Below are positions 8,979 to 18,048 of a DNA stretch of 64,000 nt, one piece after another. The notes under the pieces were generated by a model. The model was not told where the DNA came from, did no database searches, and saw only the letters and a program-made list of their open reading frames with translations. Source of the stretch: JBMNFB01 sp050949085 (GTDB lineage Bacteria > Bacillota > UBA994 > UBA5500); the NCBI GenBank assembly GCA_050949085.1, contig JBMNFB010000001.1, positions 744,001-808,000 on the forward strand, given 5' to 3'. The position numbers and the translations under genes were made by a program. Each line of letters opens with the position of its first letter. Position 1 is the first letter of the stretch.

Positions 8979-9737
8979 CTAGGGCTTCAGGTACAGGTAG
9001 ATGCACCAGCCCAGGTAGTCGCGCTCCCAGCGCAGATACAAGTCCTGATCCTTGCGGGACCTGGCGAGCAGATCTGGAACATCGGGATCGTCTGGCTGTT
9101 CCAGGGCATAGCGTTCTATCGCCTGCGTCTGCAGCCATACATAGCGGTCCCAATCCTCCAGGCTGCTGTCCACTGTGTAAAGCGGAATCAGACCGGTAGC
9201 CTTCGCCAGCTCCACGTTTCCACGGTGGGTGGCGAAAAGCTCCCTGGGGGTGTTGCTCGCCTCCAGATACTCGGTCGGCGGCTCGGCTCGCCAGTATGGT
9301 TCGCCGGTGAGTACCAGCCCGCGCGGCTTAACCCAGGAAGCCAGGCGCGCCAGCGTACCAGCATACCCGCCATAAATCCAGCTGGCGCCGAGGCAGATGG
9401 CCAAATCCAGCGGTTCAGCGGGCTGGTACTCCGCCCCATCCATATGCAGCAGCTCCAGCCGGGAGGCAGGGTTCTGCAGCTGGGCAACCCGCTTCCGGGC
9501 ATCAGCAATCGAGTAGGGGGAAAGGTCTACCCCGCTCCCCTGAATGTTATAAGCCTCGGCAATCCGGGCCAACGGCTCGGCCTTGCCGCAGCCGATGTCC
9601 ACCACGCTAGCTCCATCCGGCAGGCGCAGCAAGCGGATCACCTGGTCCAGCTTCTCCAGGCTGGACGGGTTCATGATGTCATGATCGCGGTGCGAGATGC
9701 CATAGTACTTCCACTTGTCCACAGATATCGCCTCCAT
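8979..9737 (-). CDS. Class I SAM-dependent methyltransferase
   Basis: A 252-residue Rossmann-fold methyltransferase. Motif I is VVDIGCGKAEPLARIAE, the acidic residue ending strand 2 is in GSGVDLSPYSI, and motif II/III are in LDLAICLGASWIYGGY and VKPRGLVLTGEPYW. The substrate cannot be told; the architecture resembles small-molecule methyltransferases of the UbiE/TAM group. ATG 9737 has GGAG six bases upstream; ATG 9749 is an in-frame alternative. No operon partner. Confidence 0.85.
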   Translation of the reverse strand: MEAISVDKWKYYGISHRDHDIMNPSSLEKLDQVIRLLRLPDGASVVDIGCGKAEPLARIAEAYNIQGSGVDLSPYSIADARKRVAQLQNPASRLELLHMDGAEYQPAEPLDLAICLGASWIYGGYAGTLARLASWVKPRGLVLTGEPYWRAEPPTEYLEASNTPRELFATHRGNVELAKATGLIPLYTVDSSLEDWDRYVWLQTQAIERYALEQPDDPDVPDLLARSRKDQDLYLRWERDYLGWCIYLYLKP

Positions 9738-10040
9738 ATTACTCTCCATTTCATGTACAGCTGCTTGAGCAGTCTCGTTATTGCCTCTTGCTTCGCCGCC
9801 GTCCCCACGAGCCCAGGCACAATATCACTTCAACCCCTCTGAAGACGACCTGGCGACTACTGCCCTCATTAAGTGTACGGCAACCGAACGTCCCCCAGCC
9901 AGCCCCACTTCGATTACACTCGTTCTTTCTCTGCTCGCGCAAGAAAACTCCCAGTAGCGTTCGCGAAAGCGGGCCCAAGCAGGGGATTACGCATAACTCG
10001 CCAATACTATGCATGAATAGCAGCGAGGAGGGTGAATGAC

Positions 10041-11171
10041 ATGCTACAGAAAATGCAGAAGCAGGTTCCGGACATGCTGGCCGTGCTGAAACAACTGGTG
10101 GAATTGGAGTCGCCGAGCACCAATAAGGCGGCTGTAGACCAGCTGATCCAGTTTCTCGTGAACGAGGTGGAAAGACGCGGCGGTCGCCCTGAGGTGATTA
10201 AGCAGACCGAGACTGGGAATCACCTCAGGGCAGAATGGGGCAGCGGCGAGGACCAGGTCCTGATTCTCTGCCACATCGATACCGTCTGGGACGTGGGCGA
10301 GATCTTGCAGCGCCCCTTCCGCGTCGAGGGAGACAAGGCCTATGGGCCCGGTATTTACGATATGAAGGCGGGCACGGTGCAGACGCTGTTTGCCCTGGAC
10401 GCCATCCGCGCAGCCGGCTGGGACCTGGATTGCCGGGTAGTCGTCATCTTCAACTCGGATGAGGAGATCGGCAGCACCACGTCGCGCCCCCTGATCGAGG
10501 CAGAGGCGCGCCGGAGCCGGGCCGTATTCGTGCTGGAGCCTTCAGTGCCTCCGCAGGGTGCACTGAAGACCAGCCGCAAGGGCGTCGGCAGCTTCACTAT
10601 GAAGGTCAGCGGCGTTGCAGCTCATGCTGGCAGTGCACCGCAGGACGGGGCCAGCGCCATTCAGGAGTTGGCCTTGCAGACGATCCGTCTGCATACGCTG
10701 ACTGACTACGACAAGGGAACCACCGTGAACGTGGGAGTCGTGCGAGGAGGCTCACGCTCTAACGTGGTGGCCGATCATGCCGAGGCGGAGATCGATCTGC
10801 GCGTTGTCACCCAGGCTGAGGCCGAGCGAGTGGTACCGCAGATTCTCAACTCGACGGCGCATACCCCTGGCACTAAAGTTGAAGTCAGCGGCGGCATGAA
10901 TCGCCCGCCGATGGAGCGCACCCCGCAGATAGTAGAACTCTATCGCCTGGCGGAGCGGCTGGCGGGAGAACTGGGCATCGCGATCAGTGAGGGGAGTACC
11001 GGCGGCGGGAGTGATGGCAATTTCACGGCAGCTCTGGGCATCCCCACCCTGGACGGGCTTGGCGCAGTAGGCGACGGCGCGCATGCTGTACACGAACATC
11101 TCTCTATCAGCAAGCTGCCGGAGCGCACGGCGCTGCTGGCTCGCCTGCTGCAGGAAGTAGGCAGGGCCTGA
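10041..11171 (+). CDS. M20 family metallopeptidase (carboxypeptidase G2-like)
   Basis: A 376-residue zinc peptidase of clan MH that removes C-terminal residues (glutamate in the best-known members) from small peptides or conjugates. Metal and catalytic motifs are visible: HIDTVWDVG (His and Asp), GPGIYDMKAG (bridging Asp), FNSDEEIGS (catalytic Glu pair) and a C-terminal GDGAHAVHEHL (His ligand). The lid/dimerisation domain occupies about residues 180-290 (GVGSFTMKVSGVAAHAG). No signal peptide, so cytoplasmic. ATG 10041 is eight bases after GAGGAGGG. Monocistronic, closed by a strong terminator. Confidence 0.92.
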   Translation: MLQKMQKQVPDMLAVLKQLVELESPSTNKAAVDQLIQFLVNEVERRGGRPEVIKQTETGNHLRAEWGSGEDQVLILCHIDTVWDVGEILQRPFRVEGDKAYGPGIYDMKAGTVQTLFALDAIRAAGWDLDCRVVVIFNSDEEIGSTTSRPLIEAEARRSRAVFVLEPSVPPQGALKTSRKGVGSFTMKVSGVAAHAGSAPQDGASAIQELALQTIRLHTLTDYDKGTTVNVGVVRGGSRSNVVADHAEAEIDLRVVTQAEAERVVPQILNSTAHTPGTKVEVSGGMNRPPMERTPQIVELYRLAERLAGELGIAISEGSTGGGSDGNFTAALGIPTLDGLGAVGDGAHAVHEHLSISKLPERTALLARLLQEVGRA

Positions 11172-11196
11172 CCTGGGCACCCTGGGATGGATAGTC

Positions 11197-11228
11197 AGAG
11201 GCGAGAGGGGGGCTTCCCTCTCGCCTCT
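11197..11228. terminator. Strong hairpin terminator between M20 peptidase and stalk-domain gene
   Basis: A perfect 13-bp stem (11197-11209 with 11216-11228) with a six-base loop, followed by TATCTT on the plus strand. It lies between convergent genes and may act in both directions. Confidence 0.8.
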
Positions 11229-11245
11229 TATCTTGCGCGTTGCGG

Positions 11246-12832
11246 TCATTTCATTATGGTAACCTTGCTGGCGTTGCCCTGATATGGATACGACTCCATC
11301 ACCGGGCCAGACAGCTCGGCCTCCACCACCTGACCGACGGCCAGATCGGCAGCCGTAGCCGCTTCCCCGGACTGCCAGCTAATCGCCGTTTCCACGTCGA
11401 TAGCCAGCCAGATGGGCATTGGGTAGCCGGCGGCATCGATGCCGTCAACCAGAATCCGCACCCGCCCCTCGGTGGTGATATCATTGATGCTGCCAGCGAC
11501 AGTACCGAAGGCTGACTCGGAGACGATGACGATCCGCTCTGCACCTCCCTGAGCCGGATAAGACATCAACAGCGGGCCAGGCACATAGGCGCTGACCACC
11601 TGTCCCACGGTCAGATCGGCGAACTGAGCCGCCTCACCGTTGGCCTGTTGTATCTCCGTGTCTTCGCCGATGGTCAGCCAGGCCAGGAAGGGCTCGCCAC
11701 TGGACATCGGGCCGCCCTCGAGCAAGAACCGCCGATACTCACCATCGTCAATCTCCTTGATGCTCCCGACAACTGTCTGGCCGTTCTCCTCCGGCAGCTC
11801 AACCTCGAGCAGTTCCTTCCAAGCGGCTGGGGACAAGATATCCAGCACATCGTCCGCCGCAGGCCGGGCCATGAATCCGAGGATGGTGGATAGCGCATCG
11901 GCCGAGACGAAAGCGACTCCGTCAATGAGCTCCGTGGGATGCGCCAAGGGAAGCATGTTGCGCCGGAAGTAGCAGATTCCGTCTTCGTTGAGTTCAGCCT
12001 CGTTTTCGTCGATCACAAACTGAGCGGTGCGTCCAGGCATGGCAACCACGACCGTCCTGCTTTCGGCCAGCCACTCGACTTTGCCACCCCTGACTGCTTC
12101 CACCGTCGCCCGCAGTGGTAGCATCAGGATGTCATTGCGCAGCAGTGGCATGCGGCGAAACTCGACAGCATTGTCGTCCACCAGCACACGCTGGGGCAGG
12201 CTGCGCCTGGCTTCCACCAATCGCAGTTCCAACAGGAGATCCTCTTCTACGAGGGGCAGATCCGACGCATTGCCCAGCTCAACCAGCGACTCAACGGCAA
12301 ACGCCTTGGTCATATAGATGGAGATTTCCTCGATGATAGTTCCAGTCACCAGCACCTGCCGCCCCACCAGCTCCTTCAGTTGGTCAGGATCTACCTTGTC
12401 TCCGGTCAGGCGGTAGCCCTTGATCGCGTAGAATCCGCCCTCCAGTTCCTCATAGACCAGTTCGCCGCTGAAGCGCACCAGTGACCCAGGCGCGACACGT
12501 TCGATGTGTTCCACCTCGATGGCGGGAACCATGTAGAATGAGGGCTCAGTCGACAAAGCCCCCCTTACTGTCACAAGGTGGCCATGCAGGCTTTTCAGCA
12601 GATCAGGGTCGGCGATCAACCGATACCCCTCAACGGCATAGAAGCCGCCCTCTAAATCCTCCCATTCCACTACACCGATGAACGATCTCGATCTTACCGC
12701 CTCATCGCTCAGTTCAGGCCGCACCGCGATTCCCCCATGATCCGCGGGTAAGCTACGAGCGCTGGCCGGCAGCGGCAAAAGCAACATCACGCAGATCGTC
12801 AGGACGGAGCCTAACCTTCTCCAATTCGGCAC
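11246..12832 (-). CDS. Exported stalk-domain protein (copper amine oxidase N-like) flanked by repeat pairs
   Basis: A 528-residue secreted protein. A Sec signal peptide spans about residues 1-26 (VLTICVMLLLPLPASA). Two related repeats follow, each with LEGGFYA(V/I)(E/K)GYRL and a later SFYM/SIYM segment (about residues 48-115 and 117-188). The centre (about 215-325) carries the copper amine oxidase N-terminal stalk domain pattern (NAVEFRRMPLLRNDILMLPL, then KVEWLAESRTVVV). Two further related repeats close the protein, each ending LTVGQVV/LAVGQVV, SYP and an (R/K)(I/V)xI strand. Such proteins are cell-surface in Gram-positive bacteria; the ligand is unknown. GTG 12832 follows AAGGAAG. Confidence 0.82.
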   Translation of the reverse strand: MPNWRRLGSVLTICVMLLLPLPASARSLPADHGGIAVRPELSDEAVRSRSFIGVVEWEDLEGGFYAVEGYRLIADPDLLKSLHGHLVTVRGALSTEPSFYMVPAIEVEHIERVAPGSLVRFSGELVYEELEGGFYAIKGYRLTGDKVDPDQLKELVGRQVLVTGTIIEEISIYMTKAFAVESLVELGNASDLPLVEEDLLLELRLVEARRSLPQRVLVDDNAVEFRRMPLLRNDILMLPLRATVEAVRGGKVEWLAESRTVVVAMPGRTAQFVIDENEAELNEDGICYFRRNMLPLAHPTELIDGVAFVSADALSTILGFMARPAADDVLDILSPAAWKELLEVELPEENGQTVVGSIKEIDDGEYRRFLLEGGPMSSGEPFLAWLTIGEDTEIQQANGEAAQFADLTVGQVVSAYVPGPLLMSYPAQGGAERIVIVSESAFGTVAGSINDITTEGRVRILVDGIDAAGYPMPIWLAIDVETAISWQSGEAATAADLAVGQVVEAELSGPVMESYPYQGNASKVTIMK

Positions 12833-13050
12833 TTCTTCACTTCCTTTCCTAGATATGATGCTGGATCACGGCGACGCCAGCTGCCGCGACCCCTGCTACC
12901 CTGGCCAGGAAGTAGCGTATTCGTCCCATTAGACGGAGGAGTGAGGCTTCAGGTTCCGCAATTGTTTCCTTCGCACGGCTGTGCCGTACATCTGTAGATA
13001 GAAGAACTGAACGAGGTCCATGTCCTGGGATAGGGGTAAGGCGTGCGGCG

Positions 13051-13064
13051 TGTTACGCGTAACA
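13051..13064. promoter_or_regulatory. Perfect 14-bp palindrome upstream of the PH-domain gene
   Basis: TGTTACGCGTAACA is self-complementary and lies just upstream of a TATGGT/TATGCT -10-like region (13072-13082), in the position expected for a repressor operator. The rest of the 291-bp gap (12833-13123) shows no other structure. Confidence 0.45.
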
Positions 13065-13123
13065 TCTCAGGTATGGTATGCTGAAAATAACTACTGGTAG
13101 TCCAATGGGAGGGGAATTGATAA

Positions 13124-13528
13124 ATGTTCAGAAGGCGGAGTCATAACCCAGTGTTGACACTGCTTAGCCTGGCGATCCTCGGCTGCATACTGCTTTGGAC
13201 AGCCATAGCTGGGAAGTATGAATACCTGCTGGACGATACAGGGGTGACCATCACGCGTGGCCGCGGCATTACCATCGCCTACGATGAGATCACCGATCTG
13301 CAATACTTCGAGCAGCTGCCGAAACTGTCTATGCGGGTGGGCGAATCCATCGGCAACAAGCGCAACGGAACATTTACCGTGGCCGGGGTCGGCCGCGGCA
13401 AGGTCTATGCGCAGGATATCACACGGTCGGCGCTGATCATCTTTACGGAGGACACGTTCTACGCCATTACGCCTGAGAATGCGCAAGAGTTCATGGCGCA
13501 GATTCAGGAGCATTTACCTGACAAGTGA
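13124..13528 (+). CDS. Small membrane-anchored bacterial PH-domain-like protein
   Basis: A 134-residue protein with one N-terminal membrane helix (VLTLLSLAILGCILLWTAIA, about residues 10-29) and a beta-rich remainder of roughly 95 residues: YEYLLDDTGVTITRG, IAYDEITDLQYFEQL, an AQDITRSALIIFT strand pair, and a terminal helix (ENAQEFMAQIQEHL). This order matches bacterial pleckstrin-homology-like domains. Function unknown. ATG 13124 follows GGGAGGGG. Confidence 0.7.
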   Translation: MFRRRSHNPVLTLLSLAILGCILLWTAIAGKYEYLLDDTGVTITRGRGITIAYDEITDLQYFEQLPKLSMRVGESIGNKRNGTFTVAGVGRGKVYAQDITRSALIIFTEDTFYAITPENAQEFMAQIQEHLPDK

Positions 13529-13561
13529 TGGGCGTGACAGGCGCATGAACCGGATAACAAA

Positions 13562-13606
13562 GGGCCCGTGCACACTGTTTCTAGCTAAACGAGGTGCAGC
13601 GGGCCC
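13562..13606. terminator. Terminator hairpin between convergent genes
   Basis: GGGCCCG/CGGGCCC arms (13562-13568 with 13600-13606), extended by a TGCA pairing inside. On the minus strand the stem is followed by TTTGTT, so it probably serves the PAS gene and possibly the PH gene. Confidence 0.65.
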
Positions 13607-13636
13607 CATCTCCTGTATCGATTGACAGTCTACATT

Positions 13637-14011
13637 TCAGTTGCTGACATCAACGCCATCAGCCCAGTCTGACTTTTTCCGGGGCAGGAAGATGTGCGCT
13701 TTCGCCGCATGTTCTTCGTCCAGCGGAATGCTCATATAGAAGAAAGTGTGCTCTTCAGACTCAATACAGCCCATATTGGGCTTTCCCTCCTTAATGCTCC
13801 TCTGCACCGGGCAGTTGGCGTGAACCTCGCCAAAGCCGGCCGCCTGGAAACAGGGTACGCCGGTGCTCTCCCCTCCCTGATTGAACTCATCGGCAAACCT
13901 CTGATTGTGCCAGACAACCTCGAACTGGCGGTTGACGATCATCACCGAGAGGAACGGCGAATTGACCAGTTCCTTCCCCAGCTTCTCCTGCAAGGCTTCA
14001 AGACTAACCAT
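13637..14011 (-). CDS. Stand-alone PAS protein with cysteine cluster
   Basis: A 124-residue soluble protein made of a single PAS fold: SVMIVNRQFEVVWHNQRFADEF, followed by three conserved-looking cysteines (VPCFQ, ANCPVQ, MGCIES) and a final HTFFYMSIPL strand. Sensor PAS domains with a C-x(n)-CP pattern are common, and the cysteines could bind a metal or sense redox. No output domain is present, so it must act through a partner, which is not evident here. ATG 14011 has GGAGGG upstream. Confidence 0.72.
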   Translation of the reverse strand: MVSLEALQEKLGKELVNSPFLSVMIVNRQFEVVWHNQRFADEFNQGGESTGVPCFQAAGFGEVHANCPVQRSIKEGKPNMGCIESEEHTFFYMSIPLDEEHAAKAHIFLPRKKSDWADGVDVSN

Positions 14012-14218
14012 CTGTGCACTCCCTCCGAAAAGATTATCACTGCATCGTTCTATTTAAGGGGAAGCATTATCTCCTAACATGACGGAATAAACAAACTAAC
14101 CCTACGGAAACCGAATTGTCACCTTAACAGAAGACACCCCGCGGGTGGAAAATTTGAGTATTCTCTGCCAAAACGACCGCAGATATGCTATGCTTTTCTA
14201 TAAGAAAGGGGGATTCAG

Positions 14219-15592
14219 ATGATTATCCGCAATTTAGGTCAGTACGCGCCGGTCCTCACTCACTACACAGAATTGCGTTCGCAGGAGAACCGGGTGCAGA
14301 GCATCTTTTACCTGAAAGGTAATCTGGTGCAGAACACCCGGACGACGAATGCTGGCATCAGTGCGCGCGTCTATCGCGACGGCTGTTTCGGGTTTGCATC
14401 CAGCCCAGATCAGAGCGACGTCAGGTCGGTGATCGCTGCGGCAACCGAGAACGCCCTGTTCCTCGCTGCCAGGGAGCGGAAGGATGCCGCGCCCTTTGCC
14501 CCTGAACGTCCGGTGATAGAAGTCAGCTTTGGCACCAGCAAGCCGCGGCTTACCCATCAGCAAGTGATGGAATTCGTCCGGGAAGTGGATGCCTACATAG
14601 CCAGCAAGTATCCCGACCTCTCCAGCCGCAGGGTGGGCGTCAACTGTCTGGACATGGAGAAGACGCTGATCACCTCCGACGGAGCATCGCTCTATTCGCT
14701 GCTGCCACGCTCCATCCTCAGCTTTGCGCTGGCACTGGACGCAGGCGATGGCCCCGTCGAAGTCTCCGAGAACGCAGGAGGGCTGGGGCATTTTGAAGAC
14801 CACTTTACGGCGCCCGCAGATCTCTATCCTGCCATCGACCGCCTGTATGAACACCTGCGCAAGAAAAGCGAGGGAGTCTATGCTGAGGCCGGTCTGAAGG
14901 AATGCATCCTCGATGCCGCCCTGGCCGGAATTCTTGCCCACGAGGCCCTCGGCCACACGACCGAAGCAGACCTGGTGCTGGGTGGCTCAGTAGCTGCCAA
15001 ATACCTCAATAAGCCCTGCGCCAGCCCATTAATCACCCTGGTGGATCTGGCTCACACCTACGACGGTAAGAATCTGCCGATGCCGATCTATGTTGACGAC
15101 GAAGGCACCTACGCCAAGGATGTCTACATCATCGATCAGGGCGTGCTCAAGGGTTACATGCACAGCAAGCAGAGCGCCGTCGAGTTTGGCGTCGCTCCCA
15201 CCGGCAACGGCCGTGCCTATCAGTATCATGACGAGCCGCTGATCAGAATGCGCAACACCGCCATCCTGCCCGGCGAAAGCAAGCTAGAGGATATGATTGC
15301 TTCCATCGAGGATGGCTATTATCTGATGAAACCCAGCAACGGTCAGGCTGACACCACCAGCGAGTTTATGTTCGGCGTCGTCCTGGGCTACGAGATCAAG
15401 AATGGTCAGCTGGGACGTGCCATCAGAGACACCACCATTTCCGGTGTGGCCTTTGACGTGCTGCAGAGCGTGACCATGGTCTCTGACGAGATGAAGTGGT
15501 CATGTGCCGGGATGTGCGGCAAGAAGCAGGCGATCCCCGTAGGTATGGGCGGTCCGGCCATCAAGTGCAAGATCAACATAGGGGGTAGGTAA
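14219..15592 (+). CDS. tldD: TldD family zinc metalloprotease
   Basis: The catalytic subunit of the TldD/TldE (PmbA) heterodimer, which degrades unfolded peptides and in some bacteria matures modified peptides. At 457 residues the length is normal. The zinc-binding motif HEALGH lies in AGILAHEALGHTTEADLVL; the C-terminal region has the family's GVVLGYEIKNGQ and AGMCGKKQAIPVGMGGP, the cysteine there being a usual metal ligand. ATG 14219 follows AAAGGGGGA, and a TATGCT -10-like box lies about 30 bases upstream. It is coupled to tldE one base downstream. Confidence 0.93.
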   Translation: MIIRNLGQYAPVLTHYTELRSQENRVQSIFYLKGNLVQNTRTTNAGISARVYRDGCFGFASSPDQSDVRSVIAAATENALFLAARERKDAAPFAPERPVIEVSFGTSKPRLTHQQVMEFVREVDAYIASKYPDLSSRRVGVNCLDMEKTLITSDGASLYSLLPRSILSFALALDAGDGPVEVSENAGGLGHFEDHFTAPADLYPAIDRLYEHLRKKSEGVYAEAGLKECILDAALAGILAHEALGHTTEADLVLGGSVAAKYLNKPCASPLITLVDLAHTYDGKNLPMPIYVDDEGTYAKDVYIIDQGVLKGYMHSKQSAVEFGVAPTGNGRAYQYHDEPLIRMRNTAILPGESKLEDMIASIEDGYYLMKPSNGQADTTSEFMFGVVLGYEIKNGQLGRAIRDTTISGVAFDVLQSVTMVSDEMKWSCAGMCGKKQAIPVGMGGPAIKCKINIGGR

Positions 15593-15593
15593 G

Positions 15594-16883
15594 ATGAACG
15601 ATACCCTGAAATACTGCGTTGAGGCGTTGCAGAAGGCAGACGTTGATAAGTTCAAGTGCATAATGACCCAAAGCAACAAGCACGAGATGAATCTGCAGGG
15701 CACCGATTTCAGTCTGATCCGCACCACGGCCAACAACTCGCTGCAGATCACGGTGATTAAGGATGACCGGCGCGGGGTTATCAGCCTGAACCATCTGGAG
15801 CCGACAGCCATTGACGAGGCCATTCAGACAGTGGTGGAAATGGCCAAGACGTCAAACCCGGATCCGGACTATGACATCTCCCCCGCCCAGGAGCCGCAGC
15901 GCTTTCAGACTGGGCCAGAGGAAGCTGACACCGAGCGGATGTATCAGCTGCTGAAGGAATACAGTCAGCAGGTGCCGCAGCTCTTCCCCCAGATCAAGCT
16001 GATGGAGACGACCTTCGAGTTTACGAGGAGTGTCGAGCAGCTGATCAACTCCAACGGGGTTGACTTCGTGACCACGCAGGGCGTCTATACCCTCTCCTCC
16101 TCCTTCGCCTCGCAAGACGGCGAAAAGACGTCCTCGTTCAACTACACCGGGTTCGCCCTGCGAGACCTGGAGCGCAACCTGCTGGATTGCGCCTCGCTGA
16201 AGCTGCTGCTGCAACAATCGGTGGAGCACCTGGATGCCAGGCCGTTATCAGGGAAATTTGTCGGCGACGTGATCATCACCCCCGAGTGCCTGGGTGATAT
16301 CATCTACTACTATGTGGCCACCTATCTTAGTGACAGCGCCCTGATCGCCGATACCAGCCTGCTAAAGGATAAACTGGGCGAAAAAGTGGCCAGCGAGAAG
16401 CTGACGCTCTCCAGCCAGCCGGTTTCCCCCGAGATGGCGATGGGCTACTTTGTGACTCGGGACGGCTTCCCTGCCGAGAACGTCACTGTCATCGACCAGG
16501 GCGTGTTGAAGAGCTTCCTGCTCAGCCTCTATGGTGCCAACAAGACCAAGCGGGAGCGGGCCAAGAACTCGGGCGGCTGCTGGGTGATCGAACCTGGTGA
16601 CAAGTCGCTGGAAGAGATGATTCAGAGCGTTCAGCGCGGCGTGCTGGTGGCGCGCTACTCCGGCGGCAACCCCAGCGCAAATGGCGACTTCTCCGGCGTG
16701 GCCAAGAACAGCTACTACGTCGAGAACGGCAAGATCATGTATCCCATCACCGAGACGATGATCTCCGGCAATCTCCTCGACATCTTCAAGAACATCCAGA
16801 ACATCTCCGCCGAGCGGGTAGATTCCGGCTACGGCCAGCTTCCCTACCTCCATACCAGCGGCGTAACCATCTCCGGGAAGTAG
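15594..16883 (+). CDS. pmbA: TldE/PmbA family subunit (non-catalytic partner of TldD)
   Basis: A 429-residue member of the same fold but lacking HExxH, as expected for the TldE/PmbA subunit that forms the substrate chamber with TldD. Family features include RGVISLNHLEP, the central SSFNYTGFALRDLERN and the C-terminal NPSANGDFSGVAKNSYYVENG region. Its start is one base after the tldD stop, within GGGGGTAGG-led translation coupling, so equal production is likely. No obvious modified-peptide precursor is next to the pair, which favours a general proteolytic role. Confidence 0.92.
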   Translation: MNDTLKYCVEALQKADVDKFKCIMTQSNKHEMNLQGTDFSLIRTTANNSLQITVIKDDRRGVISLNHLEPTAIDEAIQTVVEMAKTSNPDPDYDISPAQEPQRFQTGPEEADTERMYQLLKEYSQQVPQLFPQIKLMETTFEFTRSVEQLINSNGVDFVTTQGVYTLSSSFASQDGEKTSSFNYTGFALRDLERNLLDCASLKLLLQQSVEHLDARPLSGKFVGDVIITPECLGDIIYYYVATYLSDSALIADTSLLKDKLGEKVASEKLTLSSQPVSPEMAMGYFVTRDGFPAENVTVIDQGVLKSFLLSLYGANKTKRERAKNSGGCWVIEPGDKSLEEMIQSVQRGVLVARYSGGNPSANGDFSGVAKNSYYVENGKIMYPITETMISGNLLDIFKNIQNISAERVDSGYGQLPYLHTSGVTISGK

Positions 16884-16912
16884 GAGTTGCAGAACAGAGG
16901 CAAATAGAACGC

Positions 16913-16949
16913 AAAGATCCGGGCGGCGGTTGATGGCGCCCGGATCTTT
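16913..16949. terminator. Bidirectional terminator after tldD-pmbA
   Basis: A 12-bp perfect inverted repeat (16913-16924 with 16938-16949) whose arms begin with AAA and end with TTT, lying between the convergent pmbA and zupT genes. Confidence 0.85.
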
Positions 16950-16959
16950 CTATATGCAG

Positions 16960-17784
16960 TTACATGAACAGCACCAGGCTGACAGCCATCACCGCCATGC
17001 CCAGCACAACGCCGTAGATGGCCAGGTGTTCCTCGGCGTAGGCACGGGCCGTGGGCAGCAGTTCATCCAGCGAGATGAAGACCATGATTCCCGCTACAAA
17101 GGCAAACAGCAGGCCCATCAGAGTATCGGTAAGAAACGGAGCCAGAACCAGATATCCCACAAGGGCACCCAGCGGTTCTGTCAGGCCGGAGAGCAACGCA
17201 TGGAGAAAGCCCTTGACCTTGCTGCCGGTCGCATAGGTGAGGGGCACCGCCACCGCGATCCCTTCCGGTATGTTGTGAATAGCCACCGCAGCGGCGATGG
17301 CGATACCGCTCTGAGGATTCTGCAGCGCAGCCGAAAATGTGGCCAGGCCTTCCGGAAAGTTATGAATGGCGATCGCCAGCGCTGCCATCAGCCCCGAGCG
17401 CCGCAGTGCGCTGGCATTTTCCCGCTCCTCGCATTCAAAGTCGCGCGGCAGGCAGGGCTCGTGGGGATTCTTGTCCTCCGGAATCAGGTGATCGATGAGG
17501 GCGAAGGCCAGCATCCCGGCGAAAAAGCCCAGGATTGCCAGCCAGGACCCGGTCACGTCACCCCGAGCAGCCATGAGGATCTTCCGCCCCTCAGGCAGGA
17601 TATCCATGAACGAAACATAGATCATTACGCCGGCGGAAAACCCCAACGCCAGCGACAACAGACGCGTGTTGACCTTCCGGGTGAGTAGAGCAATAACACC
17701 GCCGATGCCAGTGGAAAGGCCGGCAAACAGGCTGAGGCCGAAGGCCAGCCAGACGTTGCTGTCCCACACGTTTCCTTCCCCCAT
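16960..17784 (-). CDS. zupT: ZIP family divalent metal (zinc) transporter
   Basis: A 274-residue polytopic membrane protein that imports zinc and other divalent cations. The two family signatures are intact: AIAIHNFPEGLATF and VAIHNIPEGIAVAV, each giving His, Asn and Glu metal ligands in the transmembrane pathway. About eight membrane segments and a central cytoplasmic loop with charged residues and two cysteines (about 100-125) can be seen. ATG 17784 follows GGGAAG. A 6-bp GC hairpin (17804-17820 region) lies in the 5' leader and a TATAAT-like element further upstream; no convincing Zur box was seen. Confidence 0.93.
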   Translation of the reverse strand: MGEGNVWDSNVWLAFGLSLFAGLSTGIGGVIALLTRKVNTRLLSLALGFSAGVMIYVSFMDILPEGRKILMAARGDVTGSWLAILGFFAGMLAFALIDHLIPEDKNPHEPCLPRDFECEERENASALRRSGLMAALAIAIHNFPEGLATFSAALQNPQSGIAIAAAVAIHNIPEGIAVAVPLTYATGSKVKGFLHALLSGLTEPLGALVGYLVLAPFLTDTLMGLLFAFVAGIMVFISLDELLPTARAYAEEHLAIYGVVLGMAVMAVSLVLFM

Positions 17785-18048
17785 TCACTTCCCTGATGTG
17801 CACACCCGCCTCGAAGGCGGGCTACGCTAGCTTAGTTACCGGTATTATAGCGCAAACACCACTCGTAAGCATACTACTAAGAGAAACTATTCCTGTTAAC
17901 AGTATCGGGTAAATGGGCGCCTCGTGCCGAGATGCAGGTGGTAACCTGCGGGGTCGCAGTTCATTTTCAGGCTGGGTGAAGGAAGGGCGACCCCTCCGGA
18001 GAAGTGTTAGGTCGATGCTAAACGAACAACGGTGGTGAGGTACTCATA

